Notes: generated by a model not told the origin, from the letters alone. A stretch of DNA of 14,675 nucleotides from Acidaminococcaceae bacterium (GCA_003512125.1 DOSQ01000189.1:1-14675), one strand, 5' to 3'; shown: positions 7,304 to 13,769, numbered from the stretch's first letter. A program made the numbers and translations.

Positions 7304-7337
7304 AAAGTTTAAACAGACATTAAAAAACCATAAAACA
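7298..7337 (+). promoter_or_regulatory. Four 11-bp-spaced TTAAACA repeats: probable response-regulator binding array
   Basis: Heptamers begin at 7298 (TTAAACA), 7309 (TTAAACA), 7320 (TTAAAAA) and 7331 (TAAAACA), at exact 11-bp intervals with 4-nt spacers. Direct repeats one helical turn apart are the known site form of OmpR/PhoB-family regulators; Bacillus PhoP and E. coli PhoB boxes have the same 7+4 layout. The array lies between the divergent LTA synthase-like and kinase genes. Confidence 0.65.
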
Positions 7338-7351
7338 TTTCCCGTAAATGT

Positions 7352-7380
7352 TTGCAGTGGAGTACAAAGATCCGTATAAT
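7352..7380 (+). promoter_or_regulatory. Sigma-70 promoter of the histidine kinase operon
   Basis: TTGCAG (7352-7357), a 17-nt spacer, and TATAAT (7375-7380). Transcription would start near 7387, leaving a leader of about 93 nt. The repeat array ends 14 bp upstream of the -35, consistent with autoregulation. Confidence 0.75.
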
Positions 7381-7448
7381 TTTAAAAGGAGGGGACAAAA
7401 AACACTCCCGGCCGGGTACTTCCCGGAGCTTTCTGAAAAAGGTTTGAT

Positions 7449-7466
7449 GGGGCCATCGGCCCTTTT
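7449..7466 (+). promoter_or_regulatory. Leader hairpin with short T-run before the kinase RBS
   Basis: GGGCC-ATC-GGCCC (7450-7462) followed by TTTT forms a short terminator-like hairpin immediately before the ribosome binding site. It could attenuate or tune the kinase transcript. The stem is only five pairs, so this is weak. Confidence 0.3.
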
Positions 7467-7479
7467 CCGAGGTAGAGCT

Positions 7480-8946
7480 ATGAACATCAAGAACCGCCTG
7501 ATTCTGTCGCATATCCTGACCTTCTTCATTCCCATCGTCATGACCTTCTTCGTCTTCCTCCTGTGCGCCGGAGGCCTGGCCGTCTTCGCACACAGCGGGA
7601 ACCATATTTATGCCGAGAACGTCAACCAGTTCCAACGTATCACCATGGTCCTCCACCACGTGGTGTTCCGCAACCTGCGCAACCATCCTGACGGCAATCT
7701 GTCCGGCATGTGGCTCATGGGTCTGCTGGATCCGGACTACAACTGCATCATGGTCAGCCGGGAAGGACAGGCCGTCTACACATACGGGAATCTGTCCCTG
7801 GCAGAAGGGATGACACCGGAAATAAAGGAAACCATGGCGTCCCTGGAACAGGGTTCCAGCGGAGTACGCTACGCTTCGTCCCAAAAGCAGAACTACTTTA
7901 TGGAAAAACAGGTTGTAAAAGGACGGGTATATTCGCTTCACTATTTTAACCGGATTGCACCACCTGCTTCGGACGAGGTCTTCGAACACGCCCTGCATAT
8001 CACGGAACTCGTCTGCGCCCTTTCACTCCTGGCCTTCATCCTGCTCTCCAGCTGGTTCCTGTCCCGCTTTGTGCTGCATCACATCATCCCGCCCCTGAAA
8101 GAACTGCAGCACGCCTCGGAGCGCATCCAGGAAGGAGACCTGGGTGTACGCATCGGCCACGGCCGGCAGGATGAGTTCCGCCCCGTGGTCGACGCCTTCA
8201 ACCTCATGGCCGTGAAACTGCAGGATTCCCTGAATGAGCGGGAGCGGCAGGAAGAAAACCGCAAAGAGCTGATCGCCAGCATCTCGCACGACATCCGTAC
8301 ACCTCTGACCGCCATCAAGGCCTATGTCGAAGGACTGAAGGACAACGTGGCCTCGACGCCGGAAAAGCGGAAACAATATCTGGACGTCATCGACCATAAG
8401 ACGGAAGATTTGAACCGCATGGTGGAACAACTCTTCCTGCTCTCCAAAATCGACCTGGGGGAACGGGCCGTTCCCATGAAACTGCTGGACCTTGGACAAA
8501 CACTGCGCACCATTGCCTCCGAAAACGACCTGCACTGGCAGCAGGCCGGCGCCGCCGTAAAGATGGCCGTGCCGGAAACACCCGTTTTCATCCGGGGCAG
8601 CACGATGCTGCTGGAACGGATTCTGCAGAACCTGGTTTCCAACAGTGCCAAATACAGGACATTGCCGGAAGCGGAGGTCCATTGCCATCTTGCCGTAGAA
8701 GACGGACGCGCGGTACTGCACGTATGGGACAATGGGCCCGGGGTCCCGGAACAACTGCTGCACCGGCTGACGGATCCCTTCTTCCGGACGGATAAGGCCC
8801 GCTCGCACACAGCGGACGGAAGCGGCATCGGCCTGACTATTGTGGCCCGGTCCATGGCTGTCATGCAGGGAACGCTGCAAATTGAAAACGTGACGCCGAA
8901 TGGGTTGTCCTTCACGATGACGTTCCCATTGGCTAAGGAGGAATGA
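7480..8946 (+). CDS. Sensor histidine kinase
   Basis: A 488-residue membrane sensor kinase. TM1 spans about residues 12-36, an extracytoplasmic sensor region about 37-170, and TM2 about 172-195. HAMP follows (about 196-250, PPLKELQHASERIQEGDL). The dimerisation domain has His270 in SISHDIRTPLTAIKAYVEG. The ATPase domain has an N box (QNLVSNSAKYR, 383-393), G1 (DNGPG, 417-421), an F-box DPFFRTDKAR (432-441) and G2 (GSGIGL, 447-452). It autophosphorylates and passes phosphate to the regulator encoded next. I start at the ATG at 7480, preceded by GAGGT; the frame is open upstream to 7348 but TM1 begins right after this Met. The kinase precedes its regulator, the reverse of the common order. The signal is unknown; neighbours point to envelope or phosphate stress. 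Confidence 0.93.
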   Translation: MNIKNRLILSHILTFFIPIVMTFFVFLLCAGGLAVFAHSGNHIYAENVNQFQRITMVLHHVVFRNLRNHPDGNLSGMWLMGLLDPDYNCIMVSREGQAVYTYGNLSLAEGMTPEIKETMASLEQGSSGVRYASSQKQNYFMEKQVVKGRVYSLHYFNRIAPPASDEVFEHALHITELVCALSLLAFILLSSWFLSRFVLHHIIPPLKELQHASERIQEGDLGVRIGHGRQDEFRPVVDAFNLMAVKLQDSLNERERQEENRKELIASISHDIRTPLTAIKAYVEGLKDNVASTPEKRKQYLDVIDHKTEDLNRMVEQLFLLSKIDLGERAVPMKLLDLGQTLRTIASENDLHWQQAGAAVKMAVPETPVFIRGSTMLLERILQNLVSNSAKYRTLPEAEVHCHLAVEDGRAVLHVWDNGPGVPEQLLHRLTDPFFRTDKARSHTADGSGIGLTIVARSMAVMQGTLQIENVTPNGLSFTMTFPLAKEE

Positions 8947-8948
8947 CG

Positions 8949-9635
8949 ATGAAAGACATGATTCTGATTATTGAAGACGATAAAGACATTGCGGCCATTG
9001 AGAAGGATTATATGGAAATCAACGGATACGGCGCCGTCATCAAGGAAGACGGCACCGAAGGCATGGAAGCGGCCCTGACCGGTCATTACAGCCTCATCCT
9101 TCTCGATGTGATGCTGCCCGGCATGGACGGATTTGAAATCTGCCGCAAGATCCGGGACAAGATTGATACGCCGATCCTTATGGTGACGGCCCGCAATACG
9201 GACATCGACAAAATCCGGGGCCTGGGCCTCGGAGCAGACGACTACATTGAAAAACCCTTCTCCCCTGCCGTCCTGGCAGCCAAAGTGAAATCACAGCTTG
9301 CGCAATACAGACGGCTGCGTGGAACGAAGGAATTGCGGCGCATCTCCCTCGGCGGCCTCACCATTGAACCGGACACCCGCCGGGTCTTTGTCGGCGACCA
9401 GGAACTGTCCCTGCCGAACAAGGAATTCGAGCTGCTGGCATTCCTCATGGAAAACCCGCGCATCGTCTTCAGCCGGGAAACCTTGTATACCCGCATCTGG
9501 GGCATGGATTCCCTAGGCACGACGGACACGATTCCCGTCCATATCAACCGCCTGCGTGAAGCCGTGGAGGAAAACCCGTCCAAACCACGGCACCTGCTCA
9601 CTGTCTGGGGCGTCGGCTATAAATTCCAGCCGTAA
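8949..9635 (+). CDS. OmpR/PhoB-family response regulator
   Basis: A 228-residue regulator. The receiver domain (1-117) has acidic residues Asp10/Asp11, phospho-acceptor Asp53 in LLDVMLPGMDGFE, Thr80, and Lys102 in EKPFSP. The C-terminal winged helix (about 132-226) carries the LPNKEFELLAFLMENP and GVGYKF signatures. A start at 8943 would overlap the kinase stop as ATGA, but AAGGAGG (8935-8941) is 1 nt from that ATG and 7 nt from the one at 8949, so I prefer 8949. It is co-transcribed with the kinase. It probably binds the 11-bp direct repeats upstream of the kinase operon and of the PAP2 gene; this is inferred from repeat geometry. Specific identity (PhoP/WalR-like) cannot be settled. Confidence 0.93.
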   Translation: MKDMILIIEDDKDIAAIEKDYMEINGYGAVIKEDGTEGMEAALTGHYSLILLDVMLPGMDGFEICRKIRDKIDTPILMVTARNTDIDKIRGLGLGADDYIEKPFSPAVLAAKVKSQLAQYRRLRGTKELRRISLGGLTIEPDTRRVFVGDQELSLPNKEFELLAFLMENPRIVFSRETLYTRIWGMDSLGTTDTIPVHINRLREAVEENPSKPRHLLTVWGVGYKFQP

Positions 9636-9680
9636 GCACCCCCTTCTTTGTGCGGTTTTCCGCATCCTTACACCAAAACG

Positions 9681-9746
9681 AAAACCGGCCTTCCGGCGCA
9701 TCGGACCCCATCGGGCAGTCCGAACGGCGGAAGGCCGGTTTTTTGC
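9681..9746 (+). terminator. Long nested-hairpin terminator of the two-component operon
   Basis: AAAACCGGCCTTCCG (9681-9695) pairs perfectly with CGGAAGGCCGGTTTT (9728-9742), followed by further T. An inner TCGGAC/GTCCGA hairpin (9701-9706 / 9718-9723) lies in the loop. The A-run on the left arm would also allow termination in the other direction. Confidence 0.88.
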
Positions 9747-9756
9747 GTTTGTTGAA

Positions 9757-9779
9757 AACCCCGCGCTATGCGTGGGGTT
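9757..9779 (+). repeat. Left-end hairpin of the IS200 element
   Basis: Ten-pair stem with one G-T wobble and a TAT loop. It is the expected TnpA recognition structure at the left end. Confidence 0.75.
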
Positions 9780-9831
9780 CCGGAAAGCTTTCAGCTATAC
9801 AAAAAGCTCCTCTCTCCTATAGAATAAAGAT

Positions 9832-9851
9832 GGCTACCAACCACTTCATTC
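9832..9851 (+). repeat. 5' arm of a long-range inverted repeat flanking tnpA
   Basis: GGCTACCAACC (9832-9842) is perfectly complementary to GGTTGGTAGCC at 10375-10385 beyond the tnpA stop. The following ACTTCATTC pairs with 10364-10372 except for one mismatch, the two arms being separated by a 2-nt bulge. The arm ends about 6 nt before the tnpA ribosome binding site. Confidence 0.65.
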
Positions 9852-9873
9852 CAATAGAAGGAGGAGAATCCAT

Positions 9874-10338
9874 ATGGATATAATGAGTTTAGCACATACA
9901 AAGTGGCGATGCAATTATCATATTGTTTTCGCACCAAAGTATCGTAGGAGACTAATTTACGGGGAGTTGAGAGCAGACATTGGAAAGATTATCAGGAACT
10001 TATGTGCAAGGAAAGGAGTGGAAATTATAGAGGCAAATGCATGTGTAGATCATATACATATGCTGGTAAAAATTCCGCCGAAACTTTCGGTATCTGCATT
10101 TATGGGATATCTGAAAGGAAAAAGTTCATTGATAATTTTTGAACGGCATGCCCAGATGAAATATAAATATGGGAACCGAAAATTTTGGTGCAAGGGTTAC
10201 TTTGTAGATACAGTGGGACGAAATAAGAAAACAATCCAAGAGTATATTCAGCAACAAATGCAAGAAGATATGGTAGAAGATCAATTGACGCTGTTCGAAG
10301 AGTATGACCCTTTCACAGGGAAAAAGAATAAAAAATAA
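9874..10338 (+). CDS. tnpA: IS200/IS605-family transposase TnpA (Y1 HUH)
   Basis: A 154-residue, full-length single-strand DNA transposase. The HUH metal-binding pair is His60/His62 in VDHIHMLVKIPP. The catalytic Tyr124 lies in KTIQEYIQQQM. The family blocks YHIVFAPKYRR, FMGYLKGKSS and FWCKGYFVDTVG are intact. The protein works as a dimer, recognising the hairpin ends and cutting 5' of or at the paired cleavage sites during replication. AAGGAGG precedes the ATG at 9874, and the tnpA leader contains the complementary arm noted separately. With no frameshift or missing residue visible it could still be active. The gene is more AT-rich than its neighbours, as expected for an acquired element. 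Confidence 0.95.
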   Translation: MDIMSLAHTKWRCNYHIVFAPKYRRRLIYGELRADIGKIIRNLCARKGVEIIEANACVDHIHMLVKIPPKLSVSAFMGYLKGKSSLIIFERHAQMKYKYGNRKFWCKGYFVDTVGRNKKTIQEYIQQQMQEDMVEDQLTLFEEYDPFTGKKNKK

Positions 10339-10357
10339 GCCCCTTTGGTAAGGGGCT
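10338..10357 (+). repeat. Hairpin at the tnpA stop codon
   Basis: AGCCCCTT-TGGT-AAGGGGCT, an 8-bp perfect stem starting on the last base of the stop codon, with no T-run behind it. It probably stabilises or processes the transcript end rather than terminating it. Confidence 0.5.
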
Positions 10358-10363
10358 GCTAGT

Positions 10364-10385
10364 GAATGTAGTGCGGTTGGTAGCC
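10364..10385 (+). repeat. 3' arm of a long-range inverted repeat flanking tnpA
   Basis: Partner of 9832-9851. It lies in the 3' untranslated part of the element, before the right-end hairpin. Confidence 0.65.
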
Positions 10386-10440
10386 TTTTTACAAAAACCT
10401 TTTAGGTTAGGCAGGTAATAAGGCTTTTAGCCGCAGAGCA

Positions 10441-10463
10441 AACTACCCGTTATACGGGTAGTT
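10441..10463 (+). repeat. Right-end hairpin of the IS200 element
   Basis: Ten-pair perfect stem with a TAT loop, followed by TTTT. It matches the left-end hairpin in stem and loop size. On the minus strand it lies just past the PAP2 stop codon and could shape the end of that transcript. Confidence 0.75.
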
Positions 10464-10486
10464 TTGATTCTTTTTAAAGATCCAGG

Positions 10487-11107
10487 TCAGCGGACACGCC
10501 GGCCGGAGAGTGGCTGGAGCGGCGCATTTTCCAGGTATCGGCCGGCAAGGTGCTGCATGGCCGGGACAATCTTCCCCGCCAGAATCGCGGCGCCGCAGGC
10601 CAGCAGGATGCCGCCCGCCACGTCACTGGGATAATGGACGCCCAGATAAAGGCGGGAAAACGACGCCATAACTGCCAGCACCAGAGCCGGTATACCAAAA
10701 CGCCGTGGCAGGAAACGGTACAGCACCAGGGCGATGGCGAAGGCCGCTGCCGTATGGCCGGACGGGAAAGAGGACCCGCCTGCATGCACGACCGGAATCA
10801 GGTCGTAAAAGGCCTCGTACGGGCGGGGACGCAGAATCAGGTGTTTCAGGATTTCCTTGCCGGCCAGGGCCAGCAGAAGGGCTGTGCCGGCATACAGGGC
10901 GGCCTGCCGGCCCTGCTTCCTGTTCCGCAGGATCAGCCAGGCGGCCAGGAAAGCGAACACCCAGAACACACCGTTGGTAACGACGTTCCAGAAGATATCG
11001 CCGCCAGGTGTACGCAGGTTCTCCTGTATCCATAACAGGACGGAATAATCCCCTTCCGTAAGTTCCGTTGCAAAATACATAGCCGCTGCATTCATTGCTG
11101 AAATCAT
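10487..11107 (-). CDS. PAP2-family membrane phosphatase (lipid phosphatase)
   Basis: A 206-residue integral membrane phosphatase with all three PAP2 motifs: K88-x6-R95-P96 (KHLILRPRP), P115-S-G-H118 (FPSGHTAAAF, His118 the general acid) and S151-R-x5-H158 (SRLYLGVHYPSD). About five to six hydrophobic segments surround them. Such enzymes dephosphorylate undecaprenyl pyrophosphate, phosphatidylglycerol phosphate or phosphatidate at the membrane's outer face; which one cannot be told here. The ATG at 11107 is 11 nt from AAAGGAG, while the GTG at 11116 is only 2 nt away, so I prefer 11107. It is a single gene, with TTAAACA-type repeats upstream at 11189-11216 resembling those near the kinase, suggesting shared control. 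Confidence 0.9.
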   Translation of the reverse strand: MISAMNAAAMYFATELTEGDYSVLLWIQENLRTPGGDIFWNVVTNGVFWVFAFLAAWLILRNRKQGRQAALYAGTALLLALAGKEILKHLILRPRPYEAFYDLIPVVHAGGSSFPSGHTAAAFAIALVLYRFLPRRFGIPALVLAVMASFSRLYLGVHYPSDVAGGILLACGAAILAGKIVPAMQHLAGRYLENAPLQPLSGRRVR

Positions 11108-11188
11108 GATGGTCACCGCTCCTTTGTTTGCTGCCTTTACAATAACAGGCAGGTTTAAGGAATGTGTAACCGGAGTCTTGCGGCGGAA

Positions 11189-11216
11189 TTAAGAAATTTT
11201 AAATAATGTTTAAACA
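11189..11216 (+). promoter_or_regulatory. Second TTAAACA-type repeat array upstream of the PAP2 gene
   Basis: TTAAGAA (11189), TTAAATA (11199) and TTAAACA (11210), spaced 10 and 11 bp. The array begins about 80 bp from the PAP2 start codon, on the strand opposite to it, the same orientation as the 7298 array has to the LTA synthase-like gene. A TACACA/TTACAC -10 near 11163-11169 is poor. Confidence 0.5.
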
Positions 11217-12358
11217 GGCAGAATGCCATCGAGGCGGTTCATGCGGAAATCCTCGACAACCGCCATAAACCGCGGGGTATGGACCGGATTTTCGTGGAAG
11301 CCGAATAAATGGGACGGGCAATGGCAGTCCGTAGCGCCGAACTCATCCACGCGCCAATCCGCAATGCGGTCCACGGCCGCTGCCAGGTCGTGTTCCAGGT
11401 CGTCCGCCGTACGGATGGGGATCAGGGCCGTGACGGATGCTTTGTCCCGCAGGTAGTCGATATGCCAGTGCATCTGCTTGCGGAGCCGGCTGTGCCGGGC
11501 CAGGCGCGCTGCCAGGCCGCGCCGCGCGGAACCGACATAGACATAGAAACCTGCCGGATACTGCCGCAGCCCCAGGGCCCCTGTATCGATTTCCCTATCC
11601 TGTGCCAGCTGAAGGACGGCCATGTAGTCGCCGCGGTCCTGATTCTCCCTGGCCAGGATTCCGGCCGGGTATTGCAGCAGACGCACCGGCTCCGGAACCG
11701 TAAAGGTGTTGTCCCAGCGCAGGGCCAGGGCCTTCCAGTCCAGTTTGGGGGCGGCCTTGTAAAAAGCCTCTGCGAAGGCAGGGTCTGTATGATAATCCGG
11801 TAAAAACCAGCGGGCGCGGTCCCAGTGGACGAGGAACAGGACGCCTGTACGGATGCCCTGATCCGCCATGGCGGCCAGTTCCAGAATATGTTTCCGGCCC
11901 CGTTCCGTCACAGCATCGGGAAACATGGCGCCACTTCTGCTGAACAAGGTGCAGGACTTCACTTCCACATAGAAATGGTCCTCCCCTTTTTGCAGCAGCA
12001 GGTCGAAGCGGCTGTCCCCTACTGTCACTTCGCGCCGCGCCAGATGCCAGCCTTCCCAGCCCGGAATCTGCTGCGTGTCGGCCAGCCAGGCCGCCACATC
12101 GTTGTTATACTGCGTGTCGAGCAGGATGGGGACACCGTCCCGTTCGATACCGGCCACCTCGTACGGCGTCTTGCGCCCCGGCCGTGCCGCTTTCCGGACG
12201 TACAGGACCGCATGGGGAAACAGGAGTTCCCACATGCGGCCCGGGTTCGGCATATGGCACGTGACGATGGAACCCGCATCCAACCGGACAATAGCGATGA
12301 AGCGGTTCGGGCGGCTGACGAAGGTGCCCCTGTACAAGTCTTGTGCTATGCGTAACAT
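11210..12358 (-). CDS. sfsA: SfsA nuclease-like protein fused to a C-terminal DUF123 (GIY-YIG-like) domain
   Basis: A 382-residue fusion. Residues 1-225 match SfsA: HMPNPGRM (35-42), SRFDLLL (116-122), VEVKSCTL (131-138), and FPDAVTERGRKHILEL (146-161). The D119 and E132-V-K134 pattern fits the PD-(D/E)xK nuclease-like core. Residues 240-360 match DUF123: GFYVYVGSARRGL (270-282), RKQMHWHIDYLRD (293-305) and GATDCHCPSHLFGF (341-354). SfsA alone is about 230 residues, so the second domain is an addition. The combined activity is unproven; both halves suggest nucleic-acid binding or cleavage. The ATG at 12358 has a TAA two codons upstream in frame and only a weak ribosome binding site. It overlaps the preceding 55-codon ORF by 13 nt, so coupling is likely. 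Its end touches the PAP2 regulatory repeats. Confidence 0.9.
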   Translation of the reverse strand: MLRIAQDLYRGTFVSRPNRFIAIVRLDAGSIVTCHMPNPGRMWELLFPHAVLYVRKAARPGRKTPYEVAGIERDGVPILLDTQYNNDVAAWLADTQQIPGWEGWHLARREVTVGDSRFDLLLQKGEDHFYVEVKSCTLFSRSGAMFPDAVTERGRKHILELAAMADQGIRTGVLFLVHWDRARWFLPDYHTDPAFAEAFYKAAPKLDWKALALRWDNTFTVPEPVRLLQYPAGILARENQDRGDYMAVLQLAQDREIDTGALGLRQYPAGFYVYVGSARRGLAARLARHSRLRKQMHWHIDYLRDKASVTALIPIRTADDLEHDLAAAVDRIADWRVDEFGATDCHCPSHLFGFHENPVHTPRFMAVVEDFRMNRLDGILPV

Positions 12359-12513
12359 TCTTTAAGTATCCTGCTTTCTTTCTGCAGCTTCCGGAGTGTC
12401 GGGCGGAACGGCACGCTCCGTCCAAAGAAATACTGCATGGAACCCATAAGGGCATTTTGGGGTTTGTCGCGGGAATGGAAAAATTTTTCGTAAAACCGGT
12501 TAAAGATATTCAT
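12346..12513 (-). CDS. Small basic protein (55 aa), unknown, overlapping sfsA
   Basis: ATG at 12513-12511 is preceded by a strong AAGGAGG 4 nt away. The frame runs 55 codons to TAG at 12348-12346, ending 13 nt inside the sfsA-DUF123 gene. The product starts MNIFNRFYEKFFHSRDKPQN, has MGSMQYFFGRSVPFRPTL in the middle, and ends KLQKESRILKECYA. It is Lys/Arg-rich and aromatic, with no signal peptide or recognisable domain. Because sfsA itself has a weak site, this ORF may act as a leader that couples translation, or be a small conserved protein in its own right. I do not recognise it. Confidence 0.65.
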   Translation of the reverse strand: MNIFNRFYEKFFHSRDKPQNALMGSMQYFFGRSVPFRPTLRKLQKESRILKECYA

Positions 12514-12534
12514 GTTTCCTCCTTAAAACGGGCA

Positions 12535-12567
12535 TAAAAATAGCACTTACCTTTTCAGTAAGTGCTA
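12535..12567 (-). terminator. Rho-independent terminator after the exonuclease / membrane-protein pair
   Basis: On the minus strand TAGCACTTAC-TGAAAAG-GTAAGTGCTA (12567-12541) is a 10-bp perfect stem with a 7-nt loop, followed by TTTTT. It lies 30 nt past the stop at 12597 and separates this unit from the small ORF-sfsA unit. Confidence 0.9.
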
Positions 12568-12596
12568 AAATCGATAATCGTATTCTGTTTATAAAA

Positions 12597-12959
12597 TCAC
12601 TCTTTATTGCTATTCCACCATAGAATGGCACGGCGAATCATTACACCGATCGTCGCTGAGATAAAAGACGGAAGGCAAAGCTGAAATGCACCAGTATCTA
12701 TTGAGAATCCGCCATTCCCCATAAATATATAAACCAAAGCAGACAACACCGCTGTGCCAAGGGGAACATACCATGCATTCCTATCATCCCCGGTAAAAAC
12801 GCCCAACGCAAAGGAAAGAAACGGCATCACAACGAAATAGAATATCAGGTGCCACAGAGGATCCTCGTTCCCATAATACCAGTCTGCCAGCTGCCCGACA
12901 CCTGTCCCCAGCATCAGCAATACATAACAAATAATGAACTTCTTTTTATCTGCAATCAT
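12597..12959 (-). CDS. Small four-helix membrane protein, unknown function
   Basis: A 120-residue protein with four predicted membrane helices (about residues 7-24, 35-56, 63-80 and 91-108), short charged ends (MIADKKK and NSNKE) and no enzymatic motif that I can see. It follows the exonuclease gene by 32 bp and precedes a strong terminator, so it is the second gene of that unit. The ribosome binding site before the ATG at 12959 is poor (GTGGGAACAAA), and translation may depend on the upstream gene. I do not recognise the family. The link to the exonuclease may be no more than co-transcription. Confidence 0.75.
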   Translation of the reverse strand: MIADKKKFIICYVLLMLGTGVGQLADWYYGNEDPLWHLIFYFVVMPFLSFALGVFTGDDRNAWYVPLGTAVLSALVYIFMGNGGFSIDTGAFQLCLPSFISATIGVMIRRAILWWNSNKE

Positions 12960-12991
12960 TTTGTTCCCACGCAGGCTGATTACAATTATTG

Positions 12992-13579
12992 TTATTGGTT
13001 TTCCAACGCCTGAGCTGCCAGAAAATCGTCAATATTCCAGCCCTTTTCCAGCATTTTGAAGAGAACCTTGCCGGTATTGCAAGCATCATCATACGCAGTA
13101 TGCCAAAGTCCTTCCGAATCAATCTCCAGTTCTTCCGCCGCAGCTTTAAGACCTGTGGTATAATCGTCATCTTTCCAAAACTTGTAAGCCCGTGCCAGGT
13201 CAAGGCAGTCCTCCTGGCGTACGGGATTCTCAATGCCGTGGCGTTTACAACCGGTGTCAAGAACCCTGAAATCTTCGTCACCCCATGTAACGAAATAACA
13301 TTGACCCGGTACGTATAAAGCTGAAATCTGCTTAACCATTTCTGGAAACTCTATTGCTTTTTTAATTTCCTTTTCCGTAATCATGCAGAAATCATAGGCG
13401 TCTTTAGCCTGTTTTGGATAGAAATGTGGCTTTACAAACACATGCATGTCGCCGGTTGAAACCCCCTGGGAATCAAGCAAAACAGCACCAGCCTCTATGA
13501 TTTCATTGAAAAAGCCCCGAGGCCTTCCCACCGGCTTTTTGTAAAATGTGAACTCAAAATCAATTACAAAGTAATTCAT
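12992..13579 (-). CDS. DEDDh-type 3'-5' exonuclease (KapD/Exonuclease-RNase T family)
   Basis: A 195-residue exonuclease domain. Exo I has Asp7 and Glu9 in FVIDFEFTF. NEIIEAGAVLLD (25-36) is the conserved following strand. Exo II includes Asp101 in VTWGDEDFRVL. Exo III has His160 and Asp165 in WHTAYDDACNT, the HxAxxD form of the DEDDh class. The family removes nucleotides from DNA or RNA 3' ends with two metal ions; proteins of this compact size are usually KapD/ERI-1-like and may act on RNA. The ATG at 13579 has GAGG 8 nt upstream; a GTG 24 nt further up (13603) lacks a site. A strong promoter lies about 90 bp upstream, and it forms a two-gene unit with the following membrane protein. Confidence 0.88.
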   Translation of the reverse strand: MNYFVIDFEFTFYKKPVGRPRGFFNEIIEAGAVLLDSQGVSTGDMHVFVKPHFYPKQAKDAYDFCMITEKEIKKAIEFPEMVKQISALYVPGQCYFVTWGDEDFRVLDTGCKRHGIENPVRQEDCLDLARAYKFWKDDDYTTGLKAAAEELEIDSEGLWHTAYDDACNTGKVLFKMLEKGWNIDDFLAAQALENQ

Positions 13580-13666
13580 TGCATTTTCCTCTTTGTATTC
13601 CACATAGATATCATGTGATCAAACAAATATAAACCGATAAGTCCTGTATTGGATGCATATTAATTA

Positions 13667-13695
13667 AGTATAACAGAAAGCCCGAACTGTGTAAA
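13667..13695 (-). promoter_or_regulatory. Promoter of the exonuclease unit
   Basis: The minus strand reads TTTACA (13695-13690), a 17-nt spacer, and TATACT (13672-13667) with an extended TGT just before the -10. It is a near-consensus housekeeping promoter. Confidence 0.75.
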
Positions 13696-13741
13696 ACTAA
13701 AAAGAGAAATGACAAAAAGTTGTACGATTATCGACACAGTT

Positions 13742-13769
13742 TTGAACAATTATTACGTTATAGTATAAC
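13742..13769 (+). promoter_or_regulatory. Promoter of the histidine-rich protein gene
   Basis: TTGAAC (13742-13747), a 16-nt spacer, and TATAAC (13764-13769), about 28 nt before the start codon, with AAGGAGG in between. The fit is moderate. Confidence 0.5.

Larger units (their letters stand above)
9750..10468 (+). mobile_element. IS200-type insertion sequence (IS200/IS605 family), apparently complete
   Basis: A single tnpA lies between two subterminal hairpins with the same shape. Left: AACCCCGCGC-TAT-GCGTGGGGTT (9757-9779). Right: AACTACCCGT-TAT-ACGGGTAGTT (10441-10463). Each has a 10-bp stem and a TAT loop. About 700 bp, tnpA only, no tnpB and no terminal inverted repeats agrees with the IS200 group, which moves as single-stranded DNA. 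The exact tips are uncertain by about 10 bp. It sits directly after a terminator and 20 bp from the PAP2 stop codon, so it breaks no gene. Confidence 0.85.

Noticed and set aside
7309..7998. 229-codon minus-strand ORF over the kinase start, and 285 and 254 codons over its body
   Set aside because: Antisense shadows of a histidine kinase whose motifs are complete on the plus strand.
9681..9746. Left inverted repeat of a transposon
   Set aside because: Its partner arm is only 32 nt away and is followed by T, so it is a transcription terminator of the response-regulator gene.
10386..10468. Possible omega RNA / TnpB guide region at the right end of the IS
   Set aside because: The element has no tnpB, and nothing beyond the end hairpin and small stems supports a guide RNA.
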